Of a stretch of DNA of 64,000 nt, positions 11,974 to 25,302 are shown piece after piece. Numbering within the stretch: the first letter of the stretch is position 1; every line of letters starts with the position of its first letter. Position numbers and translations under genes: made by a program. The stretch is from Trichoplax sp. H2 (lineage: Eukaryota; Placozoa; Uniplacotomia; Trichoplacea): contig NOWV01000190.1 of NCBI GenBank assembly GCA_003344405.1, forward strand, positions 83,696 through 147,695. The letters run 5' to 3'. The notes below the pieces were generated by a model that had not been told where the DNA came from, ran no database searches, and saw nothing but the letters and a program-made list of their open reading frames with translations.

Positions 11974-13539
11974 TATTTTCCTTCTAAATGATATTAATTT
12001 GAAAATTATCAAGAATATACCGTCTAATAATTAAATATATTATTCTATTGCGTTAATCTAAGATCATAGCAAAGATGTAAATAATATTACTATAGCATAT
12101 AGTGATGCTGCTTTTCGAAGCTACAGATCGAATTAAGCAATTACAGAGATCGCTTCGTAGCACTGGCTACAGACGCAGTTTAGACGCATTCGTTCCGCTT
12201 ACTTTATGTCGTTTCTGAAATTACATTTGATATTCATGTTTATTGATACCATAGTTCTTCAAAAGCTACAAAATAGAAGCTAATTCCATTAGCAAATGAT
12301 GTATGGACACTCTATCCAACTTTTATAATACTATAGTTTCACGTAATAAGGTTTCTTGTAGGAATTTATCTGTAATAAAATTTTGTCTCGAAGGTATAGC
12401 AATAAAATATATAACATTATCTAATTCATTTTCAAAACACGAGCGGACTTTATAAATTTTAGTTCAATATTTCTTATTTTAATTTATATCCAATAAATAA
12501 AATTTTATGAAATGACTCGAGAATACCGGTAGGTAAATTTACAAAACTACAAAGACTGATGTAATGTAACTATAAAGTACATTTTATGTTAGTTTTTACT
12601 AGAGTTAAATAGAATTTGAAAGTAATGATTCAGTGCGAAATATTGCAATAGCATGCTAGATGAAAGTGCTTCTCACTAGTATTTAAATATTGCATATTAC
12701 ACCACCACACCCCAGTCTAGGCCACAAAACAATATTTGAGCTATAAAATTTTGGAATGATTCTGTATCTATATATAATTTAAATATTCTAGCAGAAGGAA
12801 TAAACTCCTCCCATTTTTGACATCAAATGTTAATAATCACAACATCAATTTAGATATACAATCAGAAAGGCTATAGTAAGGCTTGTGAATTATGGTACAC
12901 TAGCGACGTTATACTGCTATCATAGTCCATAACCAATTATTAGGCAGTATATACTTGAATTATATTAGGACTTTTCCGTTATTTAAAGCTTTTAAGCCTA
13001 CTCTATATAGAGCAATAATGAACGCCTCATTGATGTTATTGTTTAGGTAGCAATATAGTGGCTAGGTGTCTGCTATAGAAGACATTCTAGCTTTTACTAT
13101 TCTTAGGGAACTTGATGAGGAATCTATGAGAAAGATATTAAAGACTTACTGAAAGCCTATTAGTAGATATTTTAATCATTGGAAATAGCATCACTTCTAT
13201 AAGATTTGAGTCAAAAACTGAGAGGTCAAAGTAATGCTTTATAGACATTGGAGTAAGAGAAGTTCAGATCACATTTGAATATAACATCGTTTGTCATCAT
13301 CTTTGAAATCTACAAATGTAAATAGATCATCAACGGGACGCTATAGCTTTTTATGTTACTAAAACTATGTCACCACAATTTTCAACGCTGATATCCTATT
13401 GGATCAAGGAACATCACATGCTAGCAGGGTTACCAAAATCTTAACGTTCTATTTCATCCATTCATCAATTCAGTTTAGCTGATATAGTCAACAATATCAT
13501 TTGACTTACCAGTAAATTGATCCTGCAGAATTGATCTAG

Positions 13540-13879
13540 TGTAGTGCATGTGGAACAGAAAGTGAAGATGCAAGGTTAGTAGAAACATTAAATTGCTAAG
13601 TATTGTTATCTTCGAATTATTTTTATTTCTTAGACTTTGAACTAGAATATCATAATAGATTCAAAGGAGATAAAAATTAGCTTTCTCAGTAATAACGACT
13701 TTTCTTCTATTGCATAAAACAACGAGTAGTTGAGTAGAAAACGTACAACGACATTTAAATGATCGTTGGATCTTGCCTTTTTAACTCACAGCCCCAAATC
13801 GATCTCGTCAGAAAGAAATTTTAACGGTTGAACGAGAAACTGAATGTACTTTGAAACTGAATGAGGGAACTGACGATGA
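13540..13879 (+). other. Two exon-like islands, gene unidentified
   Basis: At 13540-13574 a frame begins after TCTAG and ends at AAG|GTTAGT, reading CSACGTESEDA-; a CxxC pair is present. At 13791-13879 a frame follows CTCACAG and ends ATG|GTAAGT; it encodes a charged stretch beginning PNRSRQKEIL. The two do not join in phase as drawn, so a further exon is missing, or this is a relic. No family is recognised. Confidence 0.25.
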
Positions 13880-14329
13880 AATGGTAAGTAAACGATGGTA
13901 TGGTGTATGGAAACATGCTAATGACTGACTTTGAACAAGAGCTTATCCAAGATAATTCATGATATTAGTTAGAATAGATATTTATTGGAAGCAATCTATC
14001 ATTGTAATGTTGCCATAAAAGAGCTGAATAGATCGTAAATAGTCGCTTAGTAATATCTGAATCTAAAAGATTAATACTGTATGTGCAAGATTGAAGATTA
14101 ACTGAATCTTACAATTGTATTTAGTGCGTTTCAAAGTTAAAGAATTACATTAAATATTGTAGTATTGGAAAGTAATATTATATTAATTAAGGTGACTGAA
14201 TAACCGAGATTATAAAAGTAATTTTATTTTAGATTAATCAGAAATTAAAGTTTTTAACATAATAAATGTAGCAGGAATATTTAACCATTAAACAAGGATA
14301 AAAATTTGTAACTGATTGCGATAAATCCT

Positions 14330-14451
14330 CTGTGAGGTTGATAGATCAAGAATCTTCAAAACTTTAGAAAATTAAGATTTATTGAACAAAACCTCCTTTA
14401 CGAAGATACAACGTAATCGATTAGCTGAGGACCTCTAACGAGAAAGAACTA
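14330..14451 (-). repeat. Right arm of a long inverted repeat
   Basis: This is the reverse-complement counterpart of 525-646, with high similarity over about 120 bases. Outside this block, neither flank resembles the flanks of the left arm. Together the arms bracket the upstream ATPase gene. They could be two insertions of a dispersed repeat in opposite orientation, or remnants of an inversion or duplication event. Confidence 0.85.
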
Positions 14452-15207
14452 TCTTACTATACTAAACTATTCGCTTATATACCTTTCCGCGTTTACAGTC
14501 TTAGCACCTTACTTACTACACACTTCAGTATTAGCATCTCAAATACAGGATAGTTTACACCTTTCACGTGAAGCTCTAGTGTGAGCACTGTAGCGCTCCT
14601 CTTGAAAAGGATTACAGTTACTAAGCTAGCTATATTTAATACTTAAGCTTCTAAGGAGAATATCTATCACATGTTGAACACAACACCTACGGTAGACATT
14701 ACTAAATTATCATCAACTTAGAATACAATATTACACTGTCTTACAGCCTCCTAAAATCTGAAATGATAGAGATTCGAAAACTTAAAATGTTCGCTTTATT
14801 ACATAAATTACTTCTTAGACCAAGAATTAGACTAACTCTTAAAAATGAGATCTAAATAGCTAAATATTCAGGCAATATTTCTTTCCTATAATGGACAGTA
14901 TCTACTAAATTGTTATTACTTGTTGCATAAGAAGATAGGCATCAGTTACTGTATAAAATGGCTATGCTAGTTTCGGGTTACTTATCCAAATTCTTTTTCT
15001 GATCATTATGCTACTAGTGTTTTGGTAGAGAGAATCTTTTGTAACAAGCATTTTTCGAATAAACGCATATAAGCCTTTATACTAAATTTATTAATGAATC
15101 ATTTACGATATAATTCACTTTCAAGGTATGCTATGGATACCAGAAAGACTATAAGAAGGTATAGAATTAAGATGATAATCTTACATTGTCAATAATTAAT
15201 AACTATA

Positions 15208-18200
15208 ATGGATAATAATGAATCATTATGCTGCGGTTTGCCCAAATCAGTTTGCTACAACGCTTAGGCGGCCCAGTAAACTACAACTTATCCTCTTATT
15301 TTTCATTTAGATCTACTTTTATTACATCTTGTGTCTACTAACATGTGGATTTATGATACTTGTTGGCTACTGGAAAGCAGAATGGAAACATATTTGGACG
15401 CATAAACGTTGTCCTATTTCTTTGGCAGACTCTATAATTATAAAGGTTTGGCCCTATTTACCTATCTTACTGCTTAGTTATTCCATTACATATTCCCAAA
15501 TCACATAGCATGATTATATAAAAGAGTAATATTTATAGCTAGCAAGTAAGTACTTGGAAAATTCCTTTTACTCATTGCTACGTTATTTATCTACCTTCGT
15601 ATTCATTTAAACTGTAATTCTTATCTGTAATTCGTATCTCTTAGAATTGATTTATATTAATCAAAATCATTATAGTAAAGTTACTGCACTACTTTTCACA
15701 ATATTTGGAACATCAATTATTCCACTACAATTTAAGTTTCATCGGCGTATCGCATCTTCTTCAAATTAATGACTACCCGTACATCAAGAAAGAGACTGCA
15801 TTCTATTAAATTTCAACTGGCAACATCTATTTATTTTAAATTAAACGAATTCAATTCGTTATGAAAATATAATTCGTAAGCGACAGCAGTTATTAGAAAT
15901 ATCATAATAAATTAATATGTGTTACTTAATGTTCAGCTAATGCCTAGATAAAACTTACAGTAAGTGGCATGATGCTAAAATAACGACAGATAAATCCTAT
16001 AAAATGAAAATTATTACAGGTGATGCAAATTATTATTTATTTAGAAAGATTAAAACTCTGTTGGAGATTAGGAGACAAAGTTTATCCAACAAAGCAACAA
16101 TTGATCATGAATTTTATTAATAATTTTAAGTTCAATGTAGATATATTAACGCCCATTTCCATTTATGTCGCAACAGGACAGATACAATGTTCGAGAGCTG
16201 GCTGAAATGGAAAATATACTGGATTTCGAGTGTTGGTAAGACGTTGATTGATATTTAGCCATCTATTGACTACAGTAGTGCATCTCCATGATATCAATTA
16301 CTAATGCTAAATTCATTTCAAATAAAGACAATTAGTAGTAAATCACAATACCATTTCCGTTTAACAGTCGACAACATACTTCAACTTTAAGATGCCAAAT
16401 TTTGTATCGTATTTTAATGGCAAGTTCCAGCATGAAAAACATAAACAACAAACAGTCTCTTAATGTCATTGATTAATAATATCCTTAAAATAGTTTTTCA
16501 GTGCTTATTTCTGAACTTTGTTTATCAACTATAACAGCGATCAAGAAACCGAATCAGAAAACGTGAGCGATAATATTAGCATTAAAGCTTTCATTATACC
16601 AATAGGAATAGATTGTGATAGTAGTAGGGCATTAAGTAATTTCAGCATATGAAATGAAGCAATTTAGAACTTAAGGTATGATATTATACGCAGAATCTTA
16701 AGAAAATATTTTTTGAATATCGCTGCATTCGATATTACTGGAATGAAAAGCAGCAAACATTTTTACCTTTAAGGTAATATCATCATTGATATTTTAGTTA
16801 GTTCAATCTGAAAGTAATATATCGAAGCATATGACTAGTAGTTTAAGTAATTCTAGATGTTAAATTGATTAGCTTTAGCTTTGCGATCGCCAGCAATTAT
16901 TTGCATCCGGCATACTAACCCAATTATGTAATTTTGAAATCATTTATTACTTTACTTATTTGTTTCCGATATTATGAACCAGAGGACTTGAGACAGGCTG
17001 TACTTGTCGTGAAATACGATATTATTTATCGAACGGTCTTTCTAATCAACAAGCATGCAGAAGGTACAAGAATGAATTTGAATTATTATAACTATTGACC
17101 AATAGTCAATAGTCTTGTTGTAATTCAACTTGGTATTCTAGTTATCACTATAATGCATCTCAGTCAGCAAAATTTTTAATTCTAGACTGCATACTTACAA
17201 GCAAAATTTGATCGATGTAACGGTAAAAAGCTACCTTCACCTTCTTGTTGAAGAGGTTCAATTCATTTCAGATTGCTATTTTCTAACCATTACATGAAAA
17301 GGAGTACTTCTGACGTTACAATTTACGCAATAATATTAATTAAGGCATAAAGAATTACTGTGCAGTCTATTCTAGCAGATGGCACTGTTATTTAATTTGA
17401 TGTTATTACTTATAAAATTCTTCATCTAGGTCCTCAACCCATTCTACGTTTTTCAAATATTTAGCATTATCTTTTGGATGGCTGATTACTATTATTATTA
17501 TGCCTCCTGCATTCTAACCATGTCGCTGTTTTCCATTATTACAACATTGATACAAACACATTTGGTAAAACTTCTAACCAATACGTTTCATGAGCATAAA
17601 ATTAAACCTAGTAGGTATCCTATCAATTGGAGTTCTTTAACACTTACTTGCAAATTACAGAATCGTGAGCGATTAAGAAAAATGGTGGCTACTTCTTCAG
17701 ATGTGCAAGTTATCCGAAGTGATTCTAGTTTGTGAAAAATTATATTTGGAAATATTTTAAAACGTAGATCGTTTGTTCGTCTGTATTACAAAATAATAAT
17801 AATAATCTATGACTAGATGTCCCTCAAGATTTATCAAGTACTGATCTCGTCCCTGGTGACTTAATTATTATACCGACAAAAGGCATTAGGATGGAATGCG
17901 ATGTGGTATTAATATCTGGTAATTGCGTTGTTAATGAAAGTTCCTTAACAGGTATCGATATAATGTAGATTGGTTTTCGAGTTTATCTGAAGTTATTTAT
18001 AATAAGTTTCCTTTTCTCCGTTTAACGTTTAATATAAATGACTAAGCGATATTCCAAACTAGGGGAGAGTAATCCATTTTTGAAAACTGAACTAATCGAA
18101 TTTGGAGTAGAAGCGGATGCAGCTTATAATCCTAACGTTCATAAGCAGCATACTCTATTTGCAGGAACACAAGTTCTTCAAGCGCGTAGTTTAAAGGATT

Positions 18201-21200
18201 CGCACGTGATGGCTATCGTTATCCGAACAGGTTAGCAAATGTTCATAAGAAATTGATTTCATAACACTTAGTCATGGTAAGTTCTGTAAATACTTTATAA
18301 TAATTAAGGCATTGAAATATTTTTTTAAATTAGGCTTTTATACGCTGAAAGGAAACCTAGTTCGTGATATTTTATATCCTAAGCCAATGGATTTAAAATT
18401 ATATCGAGACGCTTACGGTTTCTTAAGCTGTATGGCAGTATTAGGTAGATGTAACGAATAAAGCAATTGAGCAGCCTATTAATTACGAATTTGTTTTAAC
18501 ATATCTATTTTATATTATGGCCTTTCCAGCGGTTGCAGGCATGATATACAGTGTAGCTATTCTAATCCGAAATAATGTTAGTAAAAAAATAATTAATTGA
18601 TGTTAATTACAATTAAAATCAGAATAACTACTTCAATTTAAATGTCTGTTCAGTCCGAACGAGCTGATTCGAGCTTGAGTTGATTCCTATTTACCTTATG
18701 GCTTCTTCTATTGATATTTGATCATTAATTATTTTCTCTAAATAAATGTAAGCGTGTTTGATTTCTAGCCGATATTGTTCTTTCTTTATTTCTCCTTTCA
18801 TAAGCTTAATTCTCAAATTTAACTCTGCATATTAAATTACGGACGAATATGAAATCTACAAATTCAAAATTAACTCTTATATCTACATCTTCCGCTGGCA
18901 TATGTTAGCATGTAGTTGGATTTATAGTAAATGTTTTCCCTTAAGCTTACTGAAATGTTTCATTCTATATGTTAGGTAAGCACGCTTCGAATCATTGCAC
19001 GAGTTGTCGACGTTATTACCATTGCTGTTCCTCCAGCTTTACCTGTTGCTCTATCAATTGGAGCTGGATATGCTTCTTATCGATTGAAAAAATCTGGAAT
19101 CTACTGCATCAATCCTTCGAGGTAGTTGCTAAATATCGAAATTTGACGCTTGAATTTTTAGTAAACGGTTAATTTGGGATTTTAAAATATCTATATATAT
19201 AAATGAAAATGTGAGCGTCGATATTGATCCTAATCTTTTCAAATGCAGGATCAATTTAAGTGGAAAAATCGATTTAGTATGTTTCGATAAGGTAGAGCTG
19301 ATCCAATTCTAATACGGTGGTAAATATAATAAGATAGTAAACATGCTTTAATGCAAAGTACACCTTAAATTGCATTAGACAGGTACACTTACTGAAGATT
19401 TTGCTGAATTTAGTGGTGTGCGAGCATCAGCAAATGGAAGGTCAACTACACTTAGGAACATCGATATTTAAGTTAATTGCACCATTTACATAAAGCATAC
19501 GCTAATGTAGGTTATACAAATGTTGGATTACTTTAGATTCTTGGATATGTGGACAGAACTTGAAGGTCATCTGCACGATATAGTAACCACTGTGATGGCT
19601 ACTTGCCATTCTTTAACGTGGCTTCGAAATGAAATATGTGGCGATCCAACTAAGATCGCCATGTTTCATGCATCGAAATGGGTACACTACTCTCTATAGA
19701 AAAATTTCATCCATTCAAATTCCGAGAATAAGATACGATTTTTTAGTAATCCACATATTGATACAACTTAGCTGTTAGACGATAGTATTAAAGAAGGCTA
19801 TCTTCATGAAAACCTGACTATTCAATCCTTGATCAGAGTACCGCCTGAGTCTAGTGACAATCAGCAAGTAATTCTTTTAGATGTTTTTAATTTATCATCT
19901 ATCTATCTCATTTCACTTTATTTGCCTTAATAGAAAGAATGCTATTTTCTTATAATTTTAAATCAGAATCAGCTTTATGGTATTTTGAAACGATTTGAAT
20001 TTACTTCAGAGTTAAAGCGTATGTCGGTCATAATTCATAATGACAAAACCAGAGATCTAGAGTTGGTTATGAAAGGTGCTCCTGAAACAGTTATACATTA
20101 TTGTAATGCCAATTCAGGTAGCCAAATTGTCGCTTAGTTATTTATAGCTCCTGAAATTTACCAAGGATGTTACTTTTTCTCAACAATATAAATTAAATAC
20201 AGATTATTCATTAATTTCTCTAGTTCCGGATGATTTTCTTACCATTTTGGAATCATATACGAGTCAAGGGTGTCGTATTCTAGGTTTAGCGCATAAACCA
20301 TTAAAATCTGACTTGTCATGGCAAAATATTAAGGAATTATCTCGGTCAGTAGCGTTAATTTATATTATCGTGTACAGTATAGGATTAATTTCAGCAATTA
20401 TTGTAATATAATTATAGCGAATAAATCTTTTCTTTTCCAGTCATAGTTTGGAGCAAAATATGTCTTTCGTCGGACTATTAATCTTGCGAAACAAATTAAA
20501 ACCTGAAACGTTTAATACCATTAAGGATTTAGCAGTTGCTAATATCAGAACTGTGATGATTACAGGTTTATTTAACGACAAAATAGCCAGGTAACGATCT
20601 TTAATAGTAGCAACTAAGTTTTAAAAGCGTTAAATTTATTTTATGACAGGCGATAATCTAGAGACCGCTATTAAAGTTGCTGAGGAATGTGAAATTATAC
20701 AAACCTGTGACAATCTGGATTATTTAGCAGTTGAAGATGTAGACGACGATCTAGGGAAACCAAATCTGATCTATAAAAGACTAAAGTCTTTCAGAGAGGA
20801 CCAGGTATAAGCTACTAAAAGAGAGTATAGTGAAATAATCTTTTTACATCAATAAAATAACTCATAAATTCTCCCCATACAAGGTTAATTTTGATTCGGA
20901 GTTTGGCCATGAGCGAAACTGTAAAATCGCTTGTACTGGAAACACTCTTGATTTAATAAGCAAAATACAGCCGGAGCATCTCAATAAGGCATCTTGACCA
21001 TAGTCAATTACTAGATCTACAATAATTTTAAAAGTATCCAAGAATAATTGACATAACTATCTCCAATGTTCCACATATAGCTATTAGAAAAAGGAGCCAT
21101 CTTTGCTCGCTGTTGTCCAAAACAGAAAGCTCAGCTAGTAGAATTTTTTAAGGATTTAGGGTTAGATAATAATATAAGTAATAATATATGATCACTATCT

Positions 21201-23307
21201 CTCCAGGAATCTGAGTGTCCGTTTTATAAAATTCATTTATACCTTAGTTACTTTGTTGGGATGTGCGGTGATGGAGCCAACGATTGCGGGGTAGATATTC
21301 AGTTTCATCAATAATTTGAAATTTCCATTTAAGTAGCTGTTCATTACAAATAATAGGCTTTAAAAGCGGCACATGCTGGTATATCTCTATCAGAAGCAGA
21401 AGCGTCTATAGCATCGCCCTTCACATCCAAAGTAAGAACTATCGTATTTTGTAGTTACCATACTTGGCTTGTATTCAAATAATTTATAGATTCCAGTGGA
21501 TTTAAAGTTAAGGCAAAGCATATAAACTACTTATACCTCGAGCGGCATTTATTATACCTTATTATAAAATGTCGACGATTGCTTGTAAAATTTATTTATG
21601 AAATCTCTCTGTAGAACTGCTTCTATATGATTTGATTGCAATAACTCATCATTTTGACAAATATTTATAAGTCTTGACTAATTGGCTACACAATCTATAA
21701 TTTTTAAAACCTTTCCATTCTATTATTAAATTTAATTTATATTTTAAATTTTAGATCGCAAACATTTCTTGTGTTATAACCTTGATTAGGTCAGTTGAAT
21801 AATCTAATTAAATCTAATTATTAAAGTACGATCTTGTAGCTGTTATTTCTTACAATTTTCTTGCTTAGGTTAATGTTAAAATGCTTCATGAATGTCAAAT
21901 TCACGATAATAAAATCACTACTTTATCATTAGAGAAGGTCGAGCAGCTCTGACAACATCCTTTAGCGTTTTTATGTATCTTGCTCTTTCCAGTATGATTC
22001 AATTTTTAACAATCATGATTTTATATTGGGTAGGTCATTATGTGCCAAACATTTCTTCTTACAGAATTTATCGATTTACAATCCTATTTAATCTATTTTA
22101 CATTTATTTCCTACAGTTTGCTGCAGTCCTAGGAGATTTACAATTTCTGTACATAGATTTATTTCTGGTATTTTTTTTTGTACTTGCAAGTAAGTAAAGT
22201 ACTTTGTTCTATAAAATCATATATTAATGCAGTAGTGAAAATAAGACACAAGATGCCAATTCTATTTTTAAATTAATATAATAAAAAATGATAGAAAACT
22301 ATTCCTAAACGTATTTATCCATATTGCTCTTGGCATTTATTTAGTGAGTAGGGCATTGCCATATCCGAAACTATCTCCACTTAGGCCAAACATTTCCCTT
22401 CTAAGTTTAGAAACTCTGGTGACTGTCTCAGTACTGATTACTATTATTATTGCTGGTCAAGCCTTTAATTATGTCTTTTTAGCTGTACAACCTTGGTAAG
22501 TAGTTAGAAATAGTTCTTTTTCATTGAAAATTAACTTTTCGAACGATGGAAACGAAATTTGAAAAATGTTTGAACTTCTTTACGTTATCCATACCACTAC
22601 AGGTACAGCGTTAGTTACGAAACAAAAAATGGTTTACTTAAGATGGAATCTTATGAATCAACAACCCTATTTTATTATTCATGCTACCAGTATATTTGGT
22701 TAGCTGTCGTTTTGCTCCCTGGTCCACCCTTCCAGGAGCGTGTATATAAAAACTGTAAACTCATACTTACAGCTTCAAAATAACAGCGTGATTCCTGTAA
22801 TAATACGTTTAGTACTAAGCTTGAATTTTAATGATTACTTACGTAGGGTTATTGATGCTTACGTTGATATCGTCATTACTTATAACAACAATAATAGTTA
22901 TTTATCCTGGTCAAGCACTACAGTCTTTCAAGGTTTGACAGTTGTAGTCACTAAGTAATAACTAAGCCATTTAACTGCAATTATGCAGTAGTTCTCAGAT
23001 TTAAAAATTTCTTATATAAAAACGCTATTAAAGGGCATTTCTATTTTTAGTTAAAAGTCATAAATGACTATCGTTTTAAAACCTATTTAATAATAATGGG
23101 CCTAGTGTATCTTGGACTTTCCTTAATGTTTAAGGTAAGCTGATATATATAGATCATGTAGCATATAAAGATAACCGGATGAAATATCAAGTTCATAGTT
23201 AAAAACTTTTAAAAAACTTTTAGGCATTCATCAAAACAATGATCAAGATAATTGACGATTCAGCATCAATAGGTTCATCTATGAGACCTAAAATTAAAAT
23301 CTTATAA
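15208..23307 (+). CDS. ATP13A: P5B-type ATPase, ATP13A family, canonical downstream copy
   Basis: Tandem paralogue of the upstream ATPase with matching exon borders. Firm exons: 15311-15445, 16538-16562, 16694-16773, 16983-17063, 17186-17255, 17430-17564, 17661-17727, 17817-17951, 18063-18230, 18334-18444, 18530-18576, 18976-19121, 19249-19291, 19379-19440, 19537-19681, 19772-19867, 19967-20117, 20224-20344, 20441-20565, 20650-20804, 20884-20988, 21081-21160, 21248-21290, 21357-21431, 21755-21789, 21933-22029, 22117-22189, 22345-22495, 22603-22754, 22847-22932, 23051-23134, 23224-23307. From 16694 on they sum to 1000 codons plus stop. Tentative exons: 15208-15249 (start, beginning MDNNES), 15965-16019 and 16182-16235, whose junction does not yet phase. 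All signatures are standard: TGES with NPFLKT after it, PPALP at 19030-19044 (the P5B hallmark), [27 protein letters not shown] and GDGANDCG. Expected role: polyamine export across endolysosomal membranes, inferred from characterised family members. One intron (20989-21080) has a GC donor. The C-terminus is short and basic. Confidence 0.93.
20989..20990 (+). other. GC 5' splice site (GC-AG intron) in the downstream ATPase
   Basis: The exon reads ...LNK and continues GCATCTTGA, which stops after two codons. The next in-phase exon (21081) aligns directly with the upstream paralogue, whose donor at the same position is AAG|GTCGGC. A GC donor is the simplest explanation. Its context (AAG|GCATCT) is weaker than usual for this class, so a sequencing error turning GT into GC is possible. 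Confidence 0.65.
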
Positions 23308-23455
23308 GAAAATGATCTTACTCCGTGAAATCTCATAAGAAACTTTTCTCAAAATTTGAAAGTTCTGTGTTTGCTGGTGTTTATTGTATCCTCAAAAATT
23401 TCATATTTTCATACAATAGAAAATGATGCTACAGGTAGAGAAAAAATTGCGTACT
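23294..23455 (+). repeat. First copy of a near-identical 160-bp duplication
   Basis: The sequence from the last codons of the downstream ATPase through about 23455 recurs at 23967-24128 with only a few substitutions. The second copy starts exactly at the end of an N gap, which points to an unmerged contig overlap or two haplotypes, not a biological repeat. Confidence 0.9.
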
Positions 23456-23762
23456 TGTAGTGATGCACCCTATATTTGCTTGTAGCGATAGCTATATTTG
23501 ATTGTGTTGTGTACTATATTTAGAATAGTTAAGTTTCTAAAAATAGATATTCTTGTGCTGCTAGATTTAGGTGACTGGTAACTACTATATTAGAAAGTGT
23601 TATTCACTAATATAGCTGTTAACTAATTATGGTACAGGACGTTATACGACTTGAAATACTAAGATTGTAAAGATGCCCAATACCTTACGGTGTTGGACAT
23701 TAATGGTAAAGTAATAATATTGTAAGCAGTTTGATTAATACTGTAAAATGTAGTGATGATTC

Positions 23763-23782
23763 NNNNNNNNNNNNNNNNNNNN
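23763..23782. other. Assembly gap (20 N)
   Basis: Twenty consecutive N bases. The true gap size is unknown. Confidence 0.99.
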
Positions 23783-23946
23783 TCAGATTACTTTAGACTA
23801 GATTCTTGTGAGTAATTAATTATTGCTGTACTATTCTTTAGAACCTTGTAATAAAAAGCTTTTATAGTACTGGATTCCTCTGTGGACTAAAATTACTGTG
23901 AAAACGATATTACAGTACTACCGAGCAAGTTTACTAATAATGTCTC

Positions 23947-23966
23947 NNNNNNNNNNNNNNNNNNNN
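23947..23966. other. Assembly gap (20 N)
   Basis: Twenty consecutive N bases. The contig end just before it (ACTACCGAGCAAGTTTACTA at about 23911-23930) recurs at about 24127-24146 in the next contig. The contigs therefore overlap in content. Confidence 0.99.
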
Positions 23967-24128
23967 TTAAAATCTTATAAGAAAATGATCTTACTCCGTG
24001 AAATCTCATAAGAAACTGTTCTCAAAATTTGAAAGTTCTGTGTTTGCTGGTGTTTATTGTATCCTCAAAAATTTCATGTTTTCATACAATAGAAAATGAT
24101 GCTACAGGTAGAGAAAAAATTACGTACT
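23967..24128 (+). repeat. Second copy of a near-identical 160-bp duplication
   Basis: This is the counterpart of 23294-23455 at an offset of 673 bases, differing at a handful of positions. It includes a second copy of the final ATPase codons and stop. Read as an assembly duplicate, it should not be annotated as a second gene end. Confidence 0.88.
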
Positions 24129-24616
24129 ACCGAGCAAGTTTACTAATAGTGTCTCCAGAAGTTTTACAGCACTTTCTGCAGTCGATAAAAAATTTATTTT
24201 TATATTGCTTTCCTACTAATATGTTAAACTTATAAAAAATATTAATTTACGTACAGAACCATACTAACACATGCATATTTAATTAAAATGTTTGTAAAAT
24301 TAAGATTCTTTGATGGTTATAATTTTAATATGACTAATCCTATAAAGTGTCACTACTAATTTCTATTCTAGAGTTTTAATTGAAAGTATCATCAATTTCT
24401 GTATACTAGTGCGCCTGAATTTCTTCTAATTCTAGTAAAAATTTGAGCACATTCATCTTTCTGATGATGAAGATACTTATGACGGGTATGATGCAATCAA
24501 ATAAATTTGCGTCAAAATTCAAATACAATGTTTTATTTCGGCACGGAAGTCAATTTTTGAATTATACTAGAAATGACTTGCAAAATAACATATGGCCAAG
24601 AAATAAAGCAGCGAAA

Positions 24617-24651
24617 CTTATTATATATATATGTATATATATATATATAAA
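24617..24651. repeat. TA-rich microsatellite
   Basis: An alternating TA run broken by single TG steps (about 24618-24648). It makes any overlapping open frame untrustworthy. Confidence 0.85.
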
Positions 24652-25302
24652 GCAGCTCTGACAGTGTAAACGCCTTGATATTTAAATTTAATACATTCCA
24701 TACTTGCTTGTAGCCGAAAGTATTTTAAATCTTTGATACCATACCATTTCATATACAGCATTCTATCAACATCTAAGCATGAGGAGACAGTCTTAAAGCA
24801 GAATATTTCAAATCAAAAAATATTCGGATATTAACTATTACCTATATTGCATAAATGTCCTCCATGTAGTCGGAATTCATGCAGTTTTTACCGCTATATC
24901 GTTGTAAACTCATAATACAGATACACTGATAGCTAGAAAAATGTACCCATAACTCCATCATGTATGACGTAATTTAAATTGCAGTTAATTATAGAATTAT
25001 CATTTTAGGACAATACATTTAGTATCTTCGCTAGCGATATTATTGTATGACCTCATACATGATGCACTTCTATAATATTTTCTCCGTGAAAGAGATTATG
25101 AGTATAAACATTTCAGAAAGAGACACAAGCTTAAATTAGCGCTAGCCATATTAAATTAGCGGCTGTACACTACTTCAAGGCACTAATCGCAGCTTAGCAT
25201 CCTTCAGGGAGAAATTGTTAATAGAAATGACAGTACACAGCAGAAATTATACGATTTTTAATCATATCAGGAAACTATGGTAGGCATCATGTAATAGAAA
25301 GC

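Larger units (their letters stand above)
11887..15207. other. Intergenic region between the two tandem ATPase genes
   Basis: No complete gene is visible. Two exon-like islands on the plus strand (13540-13574 and 13791-13879) are listed separately. The right arm of the inverted repeat lies at 14330-14451. The remaining sequence is AT-rich with no long open frame. Confidence 0.6.
23308..25302. other. Gapped intergenic region with no supported gene
   Basis: The stretch contains two N gaps and a near-exact duplicate of the ATPase 3' end, listed separately. A frame at 24029-24235 beginning with TTG encodes a hydrophobic start (KVLCLLVFIVSS) but has no ATG and no family resemblance. A second frame at 24443-24661 ends in a TA microsatellite. 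Neither is accepted as a gene. Confidence 0.5.

Noticed and set aside
24029-24235. A small secreted protein with a signal-like start
   Set aside because: The frame begins at TTG with no ATG, lies in the gapped, duplicated part of the assembly, and resembles no family.
24443-24661. A short coding frame
   Set aside because: Its 3' part is a TA microsatellite and there is no splice or domain support.
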